Positions 7,925 to 15,950 of a stretch of 49,903 nucleotides of DNA are shown here, piece by piece (position 1 is the first letter of the stretch; the number at the start of each line of letters is the position of its first letter). The stretch spans positions 1 to 49,903 of the forward strand of contig CANQIB010000018.1 of assembly GCA_947623915.1 (NCBI GenBank). Direction: 5' to 3'. Below the pieces are notes generated by a model that saw nothing but the letters and a program-made list of their open reading frames with translations, had not been told where the DNA came from and ran no database searches. The position numbers and the translations under genes are program-made. This stretch comes from an uncultured Ruminiclostridium sp. Its GTDB lineage: Bacteria > Bacillota > Clostridia > Oscillospirales > Ruminococcaceae.

Positions 7925-8719
7925 TTATTTCTCCTTTTTTTGCGCGTCCAAGACGGGAGCCGCCTTTTGATATATAATGTACAGTCCCTCAAGTACAAGA
8001 TGGTCGAATACCGTTATTTCCCGACGGCAAAGCGGCGCGACATAACCCGAAAAATCGCCGGTCACTACAAGCGTTATCTTTTCGCCGAGTATCTCCTCAT
8101 ATCTTTCGATCAATCCGTCTATCATGCACGCCATACCCGTTATAACGCCGGAGCGCATACATTCCAAGGTGTCCTTTCCTATCACCGAGGCGGTGGGCTG
8201 CGCGTCTATCAGCGGCAGCATCGCCGTCCCTTTTGACAGCGCCTCAAAGGACATACTTATTCCGGGAGCCAGCGCCCCGCCGAGCATCGCGCCGTTTGCG
8301 TCCAGCACGCCTATCTTCAGGCAGGTATCTATATCCGCGAAAACGCAGGGCAGCGGGAATTTCTCCTTTGCCGCTACCGCGGCGCAGAGCAGGTCGCCGC
8401 CAAGCTGCGACGGGTCGTATAGCTTTATCTCCAGTCCGACGTTTATATCGGGTGAAACGGTCAGCGCTTTAACGCCGCATATCTTTTCTATGCCGCGTTC
8501 CAGTCTGTCTGTGACCGGCGGCACTACCGACGATACCGCGCACCCCGTCACCGAATCGGGCAGTACCCCGTGCAGCTCCAACGCGTCCTTTATCATCACC
8601 GCGTACTGGTCCTCGGTACGGGACACTCTCGTGTCAAAGCTCGAAGTAAAGCATAACTTGTCGTCCTCAAATCCTCCGAGCGTTATATTCGTGTTTCCTA
8701 TGTCAACCGTCAGTATCAT
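7925..8719 (-). CDS. coaX: Type III pantothenate kinase
   Basis: It phosphorylates pantothenate in the first step of CoA synthesis; the type III family is insensitive to CoA feedback. The product has 264 residues. The ASKHA-fold phosphate motif is MILTVDIGNTN at the N-terminus; FADIDTCLKIGVLD and the GGALAPGISMS motif follow, and VVTGDFSG lies near the C-terminus. The start at 8719 was chosen because the domain begins there and the codon lies inside the 3' end of yfhO (17-nt overlap), which indicates translational coupling. Confidence 0.94.
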   Translation of the reverse strand: MILTVDIGNTNITLGGFEDDKLCFTSSFDTRVSRTEDQYAVMIKDALELHGVLPDSVTGCAVSSVVPPVTDRLERGIEKICGVKALTVSPDINVGLEIKLYDPSQLGGDLLCAAVAAKEKFPLPCVFADIDTCLKIGVLDANGAMLGGALAPGISMSFEALSKGTAMLPLIDAQPTASVIGKDTLECMRSGVITGMACMIDGLIERYEEILGEKITLVVTGDFSGYVAPLCRREITVFDHLVLEGLYIIYQKAAPVLDAQKKEK

Positions 8720-11528
8720 AGTTTTTTTCCTCCTTTTCGCCGCTAAACGGCATATTCTCTGTTTCGCCGTCCTCGTCGAACGGCATAACCTCTGTTCCGC
8801 CGTCATCATCAAACGGCATATCCTCCGCCAAAACCGGTTTTTCTCTGTCGGAGCTTTTGGAAAGCACCACCGGCGCGGATATTTTGCGGTATATCACTAT
8901 CATCGCAATAAACAGCGCGATACCCGCGAGTGTAGCAATAAGCGCGGCGGGATAACCCGCAGGCGTGAACCTTAATTCTATCCTGTGCCGCCCCGCGCTT
9001 ATATCAAACGCCATGAGCGAACCGTTCAGCACCGGCACGCACTCCGCCTTTTCCCCGTCTATTCTCACCTCCCAACCTTTTTCGTAAGGCACGGTGGTAA
9101 ACAGTGTTCTGTCCGCGTCGGCGTTTACCTCAACGTCTATCGCCGTTGAGGATACGCGCTCCACCACCGTTTCGGCGTTCATCGCGCCGAGCGCGGCTAT
9201 CGCTTCTTTCTCGGCGTTTTCGTCAAACACCGCGAACTGCGGCTGCTTATAGTAAAGGTCGCTGCGGTTGAGCGCCAGCTTTACGTTTATGCTTTCCCCC
9301 GCGGAAAAGCTGCCGAGCAGCTTGATATTGTGGTTGTCCGATTCAAACAGCACGTCCTTATATTCACCGTTGACATATACATATACCTCCCGCTCATAGT
9401 CGGTGGGGATATACATATATACCTCCCCGTCCTTGGGCGTGGTGATATTGTACGATACCGACGCGTCCTCTCCCGCATCGGTAAAGCCGATATGTCCGTC
9501 CGCAAAATTTCCCTGCGTGCAGCCTATCGCTATCGGCTCTCCGGCGGGTATATCGGTATATATACCCGAACAGTCCGTGCCGGTAAGCGCGCTTAAAAGC
9601 GCGGTCTGGTTTGCAAATGGGGTATATTTATCCAACTCCAGTCCCTTTACCTCGGAGGAGGAAAGGTACATTATCGGCAGCGCGTCGGGGTTTTCCTCAA
9701 CGGTTATCTTGGAGGGGTCGCCCTTTATCTCGTCGCGGCCGTACGGCGCGTCAAGTATGTACTTTACGCCGAAAATATCGGCGGTGAGCGGCGTATAGCC
9801 GGAAAATCTGGTGTAATGTCCGTTTGAAGTAAAGCCGAAACAGCCCAGCATATCTATCGCCGCCGCGTTAAGCGTGCTGCTGGAATGGGACAGCCCGTAC
9901 ATTCCGGTAGCTATAGGATCGTTCACGGTGCGGTAGAATTTCTTTTCTATTCGGTAAAAGCCGTCGTCCTGCCGCTTTATCTCCGCTACCTTTTCCCTTA
10001 AAGGCACTATCACGTCCACATAGCTTTCCTTAGTGGAAAAAACTATATCCTCGTGCATCTTGTTAAGGGTGTTGGAGGTGTTGAAGCTCATCTCTCCGCC
10101 TATCACCGCCGTCAGGATTATTACGGCGGCGGTGCCTATCTCACCGCGCTTTTTTTGCTTGCAGACCCAAGCTGCCGCGACGGCGGCCGCCGTTACGAAT
10201 ATTATCGCGGGCAGCGCCACGGTAACGGAATCGAATACCTCCCGTCCCGATTCGCCCAGCGTTTCTATAAAAGTATCTCCGCCCTCGATAAGGATTATCG
10301 TCCCGATAAACACCAGCGCGGATATTGCGACCGCGCGCGTGCGCACCCGCCCCAGCTTTTCAAACATAACGGCGGCGGCGGTTATCATTACGAGCGACAG
10401 CATAAAGGAATAACGGTACGGCAGCCAGTTAGGCACTTGTCCGCCGTGCCAAAGCATATCCACCGGCTTTATATACATGCAAAGCGTCAGCACCGCCAGC
10501 AGTCCCGCGGTGGAAAGCCGTCTTGCGGCGGGTATTTTTCGGCAAAAGAAGTATACCCCTATCAGCACCAGCGTAAGCGAGCCGCAGAAGATAAACGGCA
10601 TACCCTCCATTCGCACGGTGTCATAGCTGTTCACAAACAGCTTGCGCAGCATATCCTGAATTACAAAATTCCCCGTAAGCGAATAATCCGGCACGGTAAA
10701 ATCAAATTTTCCGTTTTGCAGCGAATGGTATACGGGCACCAACATAAAGCTGCTGCACAGCGCCGCCGTAATGCCGGACGCTCCCACCAACGCGCCTTTT
10801 GCGAAAAACCGCGCCGCGTTCTTTTTAACGCCGGCTTTATAATCGGCGCAGGCGAAAAACTCCGCGATATAGTACAGCACCGTAAATATCGCTATCATGA
10901 AGCCTATATAAAAATTGCTTACAAAAGCATATATCAGCGAGCCGGTCAGCAGGCGAAAACGGTTATGCTTTACCGCCGATTCCACTCCCCAGCATACCAG
11001 AGGCAGCACCATCACTCCGTCCAGCCACATCGGATTTACCGTCTGTACGACGGAATACGCGCACAGCGCGTACATCAGCGAAAACATTATCGCCGTGCCC
11101 TTTTCCGTGCCGCGCCCTTTGTGAAGATAAAGCGCCGTGATACAGCCGCAGGAGGCGAGCTTTGCAAGTATCATGCACATAAGCCCGTCGGTTATCATCT
11201 CACGCGGGAACAGCCAAACGATGATATTGAACGGACTTGCCAGATAATACCCGATTATCCCGAAAAATTCCCCCGAAAGATTCCGGCTCCAGGAATAAAA
11301 CAAGCTCTCCCCGTTGTGTATAACGTCGTACATATAGTCGTAATAATATACATACTGTGCGTTCAGGTCAAGAGCCAGCACCGACCTTTCGCCGAAAGGC
11401 TGTATCTGAAAAACGGCATAGCAGCCGAACATCAGCAGCGCGGGTATGAAAAACGCCGCGAACAGGTACCCGTTATTGTAAAGCGACGACCTGATGTTTC
11501 TCAGGCGGTCGGCAGCAGTATTTGTCAA
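8703..11528 (-). CDS. yfhO: YfhO-family membrane glycosyltransferase (GT-C fold)
   Basis: This is a 941-residue integral membrane protein. The first helix (about 17-37) is followed by the family signature FGERSVLALDLNAQYVYYYDYM, about 12 helices to residue 490, a large extracellular beta-rich domain (about 500-870), a final helix (about 875-895) and an acidic tail with three repeats of E(D/V/N)MPF. Characterised YfhO proteins of Bacillus and Listeria transfer sugars from an undecaprenyl carrier to lipoteichoic acid outside the cell, together with CsbB. The start is TTG at 11528, chosen because GGAAAGGAAA precedes it and TTGA overlaps the csbB stop; an extension to 11588 runs deep into csbB. 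The acceptor polymer in this organism is inferred. Confidence 0.88.
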   Translation of the reverse strand: MTNTAADRLRNIRSSLYNNGYLFAAFFIPALLMFGCYAVFQIQPFGERSVLALDLNAQYVYYYDYMYDVIHNGESLFYSWSRNLSGEFFGIIGYYLASPFNIIVWLFPREMITDGLMCMILAKLASCGCITALYLHKGRGTEKGTAIMFSLMYALCAYSVVQTVNPMWLDGVMVLPLVCWGVESAVKHNRFRLLTGSLIYAFVSNFYIGFMIAIFTVLYYIAEFFACADYKAGVKKNAARFFAKGALVGASGITAALCSSFMLVPVYHSLQNGKFDFTVPDYSLTGNFVIQDMLRKLFVNSYDTVRMEGMPFIFCGSLTLVLIGVYFFCRKIPAARRLSTAGLLAVLTLCMYIKPVDMLWHGGQVPNWLPYRYSFMLSLVMITAAAVMFEKLGRVRTRAVAISALVFIGTIILIEGGDTFIETLGESGREVFDSVTVALPAIIFVTAAAVAAAWVCKQKKRGEIGTAAVIILTAVIGGEMSFNTSNTLNKMHEDIVFSTKESYVDVIVPLREKVAEIKRQDDGFYRIEKKFYRTVNDPIATGMYGLSHSSSTLNAAAIDMLGCFGFTSNGHYTRFSGYTPLTADIFGVKYILDAPYGRDEIKGDPSKITVEENPDALPIMYLSSSEVKGLELDKYTPFANQTALLSALTGTDCSGIYTDIPAGEPIAIGCTQGNFADGHIGFTDAGEDASVSYNITTPKDGEVYMYIPTDYEREVYVYVNGEYKDVLFESDNHNIKLLGSFSAGESINVKLALNRSDLYYKQPQFAVFDENAEKEAIAALGAMNAETVVERVSSTAIDVEVNADADRTLFTTVPYEKGWEVRIDGEKAECVPVLNGSLMAFDISAGRHRIELRFTPAGYPAALIATLAGIALFIAMIVIYRKISAPVVLSKSSDREKPVLAEDMPFDDDGGTEVMPFDEDGETENMPFSGEKEEKNYDTDG

Positions 11529-12457
11529 CGCGTTTTTTCCTTTCCTTTTACGCCGACGCGCTGTGAAACGATATAGCGCGGTCGGCACTTTATCTCCTCG
11601 TATATCTTACTTATATAATATCCGATTATCCCTATTCCTAGCATAAGTATGCCGCCTATTATCAAAAGCAGCAATATCACCGTCGTAAATCCGTCCGCGG
11701 CGTTGCCCGCGCAGAAATTGACCAGAGTGTTTATCCCCAGTATCACGGCAAACACAAAAAACAGCAGTCCCGACCAGGTGATTATGTGCATAGGCAGGTC
11801 GGTAAAGCCGGTAATGGAGCTTATCGCGTATTTGAACAGCTTGGAAAACGACCATTTGCTCTTTCCCGCGTTTCGCGGGGCAACATCGAACTCTATGCGC
11901 TCGCTGCGAAAGCCTACCCAGCCGGACAGCGCACGAAAAAACGTCTGCCGCTCCGGCAGCTCGTTCAGCGCGTCCGCAACTTTTCTGTCCAGCAGCTTGT
12001 AGTCGCTGGTACGGTCAAGGTCCATGCCGGAGCTTTTTTTCATGACCGAGTAAAAAAACTTTGCGAACAGCCTATATATAAAGCTCTCCTTGCCGCGCGT
12101 CGCCTTGACCGCCTCTACCACCTCGGCTCCGTCCCGCCACGCCGCGTACATCTCGCCAAGCAGCTTAGGCGGGTGCTGAAGGTCGCAGTCCATCACCGCT
12201 ACCGCGTCGCCCTCCGCCTCTTTAAGTCCGGCGAAAATGGCGCTCTCCTTGCCGAAGTTGCGTGAAAAGCGAAGCCCGCGTATATGCGGGTCTTGAGCGG
12301 ACAGCTGTGAAATTTCCTCCCATGTGCCGTCGTCCGAGCCGTCGTCCACAAAAATAAGCTCGTAATCGTCGCACAGGCTTGCCGCCGCTCCTATCTCGCG
12401 AACGGCGGCATTTATATTTTCCCGTTCATTGTAAGCAGGTATTACAACAGATAACAT
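11525..12457 (-). CDS. csbB: CsbB/GtrB-like polyprenyl-phosphate glycosyltransferase (GT2)
   Basis: The 310-residue protein has an N-terminal GT-A domain (VVIPAYNERENI, FVDDGSDDGT, VMDCDLQHPP with the nucleotide-metal Asp residues) and two C-terminal membrane helices (about 222-245 and 260-285) followed by YYISKIYEEIKCRPRYIV, the pattern of the DPM1/GtrB family. Such enzymes load a sugar onto undecaprenyl phosphate at the inner membrane face. The immediate downstream yfhO, overlapped by TTGA, suggests the known CsbB-YfhO pair; a flippase such as GtcA is not in the window. AAAGGAC lies before the ATG at 12457; the frame extends upstream to 12490 without a ribosome site. Confidence 0.9.
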   Translation of the reverse strand: MLSVVIPAYNERENINAAVREIGAAASLCDDYELIFVDDGSDDGTWEEISQLSAQDPHIRGLRFSRNFGKESAIFAGLKEAEGDAVAVMDCDLQHPPKLLGEMYAAWRDGAEVVEAVKATRGKESFIYRLFAKFFYSVMKKSSGMDLDRTSDYKLLDRKVADALNELPERQTFFRALSGWVGFRSERIEFDVAPRNAGKSKWSFSKLFKYAISSITGFTDLPMHIITWSGLLFFVFAVILGINTLVNFCAGNAADGFTTVILLLLIIGGILMLGIGIIGYYISKIYEEIKCRPRYIVSQRVGVKGKEKTR

Positions 12458-12479
12458 ATACAGTCCTTTTAAAGGCGGC

Positions 12480-12498
12480 GCGCCCCTCAAAGGGGCGC
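12480..12498. other. Perfect hairpin between yjbQ and csbB
   Basis: An 8-bp perfect stem, GCGCCCCT (12480-12487) with AGGGGCGC (12491-12498), has a CAA loop in the 48-nt gap. No T-run follows on the minus strand, so it is more likely an RNA-stability or partial-attenuation element than a full terminator. Confidence 0.5.
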
Positions 12499-12505
12499 AA
12501 TGCCG

Positions 12506-12892
12506 TTATTCTCCGAGAATGTTTATAGATACGGTCTTGTCCCTTTGACCGTCAAAGTCCATATAAATTATGTACTGGGAAAGTCCCAGCTCCAGTTCGC
12601 CGCCGTCTATCGTTACAGTGACCGAGCCGCCCGCCATCTGGTGCAGCAGCGCGGGGCGGAGCTGTTCCTCCGCAAGCGTGGACAGCTTGCCGTAAAATTT
12701 CATATATCCGTCCAGCAGCTCCGGATCGTTAGACGCGGTGACGACCGACGCGCTGGTGTGCATGGTGCTGACCGTGCATATCCCCGTTCTTATATTGGCG
12801 CGGCGCACACATTCCATAACGTCGTCGGTAAGATCCATATAACCCTTTTCGTCCGGTATTTTTACCGTAAAAGTCTGTCTGTAGCTTTTCAT
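12506..12892 (-). CDS. yjbQ: YjbQ/UPF0047 family protein
   Basis: The product has 128 residues and is a member of the small beta-fold family formerly UPF0047. Recognisable elements are CTVSTMHTSASVVTASNDPELL and the C-terminal DGGELELGLSQYIIYMDFDGQRDKTVSINILGE (LGxxQ then DGxR). The conserved His residues of the putative metal site are at HTSAS and LLHQMAGG. Some members show thiamine-phosphate synthase activity as a side reaction; the physiological role is unknown. It is the first gene of the operon leading to csbB and yfhO, and has its own sigma-A promoter. Confidence 0.88.
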   Translation of the reverse strand: MKSYRQTFTVKIPDEKGYMDLTDDVMECVRRANIRTGICTVSTMHTSASVVTASNDPELLDGYMKFYGKLSTLAEEQLRPALLHQMAGGSVTVTIDGGELELGLSQYIIYMDFDGQRDKTVSINILGE

Positions 12893-12940
12893 GTGTTTGT
12901 CCTTTCAGATATTTTCGATGTACAAGGTCTATTCAGATTT

Positions 12941-12969
12941 AGTATACCACACTTTTTGACGGCTGTCAA
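12941..12969 (-). promoter_or_regulatory. Sigma-A promoter of the yjbQ operon
   Basis: On the minus strand TTGACA (12964-12969) and TATACT (12941-12946) are spaced by 17 bp. This is the only strong promoter I see for the five-gene operon ending in gltX. Confidence 0.85.
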
Positions 12970-12985
12970 TCGCATTTTCGCCCGC

Positions 12986-14023
12986 TCAGGCAAATTGCAG
13001 CAGCATTATCAGCATACCCGCGATAAGCGTCGGACAGAACACCGTCCGCAGCTTTTTGTATCTGTCCTCGCCGCTTACCCTGTCCAGCTTCGCCGTGCCG
13101 GTAACTATAAGCAGCAGCGCTATGAGCGGCCCGCCGTAATACGTCAGCAGCACGATAAAATCCCCCAGCCGCGCCAAAAATACAAATATCGCGGCTATAA
13201 TGCCGCCCGGCTCGCTCAGCGCGGGCAGATAGGTGACCGCCGTCACAATAAGATTGTGTATTATATGCAGCGCGACGCTGTATTTTATTGAGCCGAAGCG
13301 TATTGCCGTCAGCCCGAAAATTATCCCTCCGAAAAAGCTGTAGCAAAACTGGTCAAAATTCCCGTGCGCCAAGCCGAATATCAGCGCACCGACCACCACC
13401 GCAGGCACGTCGCCGAGAACGCGCAGCGGAGTAAGCAGCATTTTGCGGTATATTATCTCCTCCGCTATCGGAGCAACGAAAACGGTAAATATTATCACCA
13501 CTACGCCGTCCGCAAATCCCGATGGAGCCATCTGCTCCATCACGTTCGGTATCTCGCCCGCTCCGAAAAGTATTTGCAGCGTGTAGTTCACCACTCTCGT
13601 TATCATCGAGCCCCACGTTCCGAAGGTAAACAACGCGAGCAGCATTATCGGAAGTATATACAGCTTGGTATCATAGCGCGTGTACAACACATTCGCCTTT
13701 TTATAATAATGATACAGCACGCCGAACGCCGCCAGCTTAGGCAGATAGGACACCGTGACTCCGTACAGATTATTCACCACGGTCATTATAATATCATATG
13801 AGCCGTCGAAAGCGGGAATGTTGATAAAAAAAGACGCCGCGTAAATAAAAACGTAGTAAAAAATATAGGAAAAGATCACCGTCAAAACGGCGACCGCGAT
13901 GAGCGCGATCCCGACGTCCAGCATGGCTTTGCGGACCGTCTGCACCGTAAGCTGCGACCTGTCCGTCAGCTCTTCGAGCTTTTGCGCACCGTACCTTTCG
14001 CGCAGTAAGTCGTACAGCTTCAT
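12986..14023 (-). CDS. CPBP-family intramembrane metalloprotease
   Basis: This is a polytopic protein of about 345 residues with the CPBP (Rce1/Abi) motifs: EEIIYR, then FGLAHGNFDQF and HIIHN. The Glu-Glu, Arg and three His positions needed for activity are all present. The membrane part follows a soluble N-terminus of about 30 residues. Two adjacent ATG codons (14026 and 14023) are possible; GGGAGGAGC favours the second. Either overlaps the stop of the upstream CPBP gene. It is the last gene of the polyamine operon. Relatives process prenylated proteins or bacteriocin-like peptides; no substrate can be inferred here. Confidence 0.85.
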   Translation of the reverse strand: MKLYDLLRERYGAQKLEELTDRSQLTVQTVRKAMLDVGIALIAVAVLTVIFSYIFYYVFIYAASFFINIPAFDGSYDIIMTVVNNLYGVTVSYLPKLAAFGVLYHYYKKANVLYTRYDTKLYILPIMLLALFTFGTWGSMITRVVNYTLQILFGAGEIPNVMEQMAPSGFADGVVVIIFTVFVAPIAEEIIYRKMLLTPLRVLGDVPAVVVGALIFGLAHGNFDQFCYSFFGGIIFGLTAIRFGSIKYSVALHIIHNLIVTAVTYLPALSEPGGIIAAIFVFLARLGDFIVLLTYYGGPLIALLLIVTGTAKLDRVSGEDRYKKLRTVFCPTLIAGMLIMLLQFA

Positions 14024-15063
14024 CATGCTCCTCCCACCGAAAGCAGGATCATGCCCCAAATGCCGAACATATAGATAAAGCACAGCGCCGCTCCGAGCAG
14101 AAATTCCGAGGTGGTGAGCAGTCCGAGCAGCTTTTTGCCCTTACCGAGTTCGGGGTAGTTGTTTATCGGTATATATAGCCGACGGCGCTTTAATCTGCCG
14201 ATGGCGGCGCATATCCCGACCAGTATAAATATGATTATAAAAATCGCATATATTATGAACGCCGCGGCGCACGCGCCCTCGCTTGGGGAAAGCGCCGCCC
14301 CCGTTTGCAGCTTTACCATCGCGGGGACAAAATCCGTCTGCGACATTATCACCAGCATTACCGTCGCGATGAGGTTTATTATGGAATGTATTATAGTCGT
14401 GGGCAGAAGGCTGTCGGTCGCGTATCTTACATAACCCAGTACCAGCGCCATTACGAAAGTATAGCAAAACTGCTGGATATTTCCGTGCGCCAGTCCGAAA
14501 GCAAACGACGATACCAGTATCGCAAAGCCGTGTCCGCAGTCGGAAAGGGAGGTCTGTATTATCCCGCGAAACCATATCTCCTCCAGTATCGGCGCGGCAA
14601 TTACCGCCAGCACCGCCTGAAATATCAGCCCTATCGCGCTGTTTCCTCCGCCGGACGCTATCGGGTAGTATTGCAGCGCCTGCATATCGGTATTTTTAAA
14701 TAAAAACAGAATGACGAAGACTATCGTGATGTTTACCGCCTGCGCCGCGCCGTACCCCGGCACTACCCACGCCACCGCTTTACCGAGCCGCTCCGGCTTT
14801 CGGTAAAGCTCGGCGAGCTTTCTTTTCTTAAAGCCCAGCGCCCATGCGGTGGCGGCGATACAGCCGCCGTACAATACCAGCGCGGACGTCATTCTTACGG
14901 CAACGGAGATAAGCTCGATGTTTTCCTCGGCGTCGGGCAGCGAGATAAGCGCCAGCGTAAGGCGGCTGCTTATAAACTCGCTCAATATCCTGAAAACAAA
15001 GATAAGGATAAGAGCAAGCCCCGCCCGCGAACAGCCCTGTTTGAATTTTGCCGGTACGGTCAT
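14023..15063 (-). CDS. CPBP-family intramembrane metalloprotease, paralogue
   Basis: The product has 346 residues and about eight membrane helices. The catalytic motifs are EEIWFRG, FGLAHGNIQQF and HSIINLI. It resembles the downstream gene strongly in the motif region (FGLAHGN.(D/Q)QFCY), which indicates a tandem duplication followed by divergence. The ATG at 15063 overlaps the speE stop as ATGA, so translation is coupled to speE; the frame upstream to 15117 lies inside speE. Why two such proteases sit in a polyamine operon is not explained by known pathways. Confidence 0.86.
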   Translation of the reverse strand: MTVPAKFKQGCSRAGLALILIFVFRILSEFISSRLTLALISLPDAEENIELISVAVRMTSALVLYGGCIAATAWALGFKKRKLAELYRKPERLGKAVAWVVPGYGAAQAVNITIVFVILFLFKNTDMQALQYYPIASGGGNSAIGLIFQAVLAVIAAPILEEIWFRGIIQTSLSDCGHGFAILVSSFAFGLAHGNIQQFCYTFVMALVLGYVRYATDSLLPTTIIHSIINLIATVMLVIMSQTDFVPAMVKLQTGAALSPSEGACAAAFIIYAIFIIIFILVGICAAIGRLKRRRLYIPINNYPELGKGKKLLGLLTTSEFLLGAALCFIYMFGIWGMILLSVGGA

Positions 15064-15917
15064 TGCTCTTTGCCTCCGCCCAACCGCTCGATAACGTAAT
15101 TCGGCAGGGCAAAACAACCCCTGTGAAGCTCCGTATTATAATATCTCGTCTTTATTCCGAGACTTTCCCAATACTCGGCGTCAAGATCCTTTATCGGGTC
15201 AAGTCCCTTGCTTGCAAAGCCGAACAGCCAATGTCCGCTCGCATAGGTAGGTATATGCGCCTGATATACCCTGTGCACCTCGAATACCGAGCGCAGCCGC
15301 TCGTGCGCGCGGCACATGGCTTTAGCGTCGTTCTCGTAAAAAGCGCTCTCGTGCTGATTTACCAACACCCCGTCGTCGGTCAGCGCGTTGTAGCAGTTTC
15401 CGTAAAATTCTCTGGTGAACAGTCCCTCTCCCGGACCGAACGGGTCGGTGGAATCCACTATGATAAGGTCGTATTCGTTCTTTTTGTGACGGACGAACCG
15501 CAGCCCGTCCTCTATGTTGACCGTCACCCTTTCGTCGTCCAGCGACGCGGTCATTTCGGGGAAAAACTCGCGGCAGACGCGTATCACCGCCCCGTCTATC
15601 TCAACAAGGTCGATGTGCTTTACCGAACCGTACCTGCACAGCTCTCTTATCGTACCGCCGTCACCCGCTCCTATCACCAGCACCTTTTCGACGTTTTTCT
15701 TTACCGCCATCGGAACATGGACTATCATATCGTGGTATATAAATTCGTCCTTTTGGGTTATCATGACGTAACCGTCCAACGTCAGCATACGTCCGAATTC
15801 GGGCGTTTCAAATACGTCTATCCGCTGATAGGGGCTTTGCTCGCTGTACAACGGCTTATCTATCCTGACAGAAAATCTCACGTTCTCGCTGTGATTTTCC
15901 GTGAACCATAGCTCCAT
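15060..15917 (-). CDS. speE: Polyamine aminopropyltransferase (spermidine synthase)
   Basis: It transfers aminopropyl from decarboxylated SAM to putrescine, or to cadaverine in some relatives. The 285-residue length is normal. Motifs: LDGYVMITQKDEFIYHDMIVHVP, the dcSAM-binding VLVIGAGDGGTIREL, DLVEIDG, and DSTDPFGPGEGLF with the catalytic Asp. GGAAAG precedes the ATG. It lies between the decarboxylase (33 nt upstream) and two CPBP genes, within the speD operon. Confidence 0.96.
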   Translation of the reverse strand: MELWFTENHSENVRFSVRIDKPLYSEQSPYQRIDVFETPEFGRMLTLDGYVMITQKDEFIYHDMIVHVPMAVKKNVEKVLVIGAGDGGTIRELCRYGSVKHIDLVEIDGAVIRVCREFFPEMTASLDDERVTVNIEDGLRFVRHKKNEYDLIIVDSTDPFGPGEGLFTREFYGNCYNALTDDGVLVNQHESAFYENDAKAMCRAHERLRSVFEVHRVYQAHIPTYASGHWLFGFASKGLDPIKDLDAEYWESLGIKTRYYNTELHRGCFALPNYVIERLGGGKEQ

Positions 15918-15950
15918 TTTCTTTCCTTTCTTCGCTGCCCGCTCAAAACG

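Noticed and set aside
10053-11576. A long open frame on the plus strand opposite yfhO.
   Set aside because: It is rich in His, Arg, Tyr and Gln with no recognisable domain or ribosome site, and it is fully antisense to a convincing membrane-protein gene.
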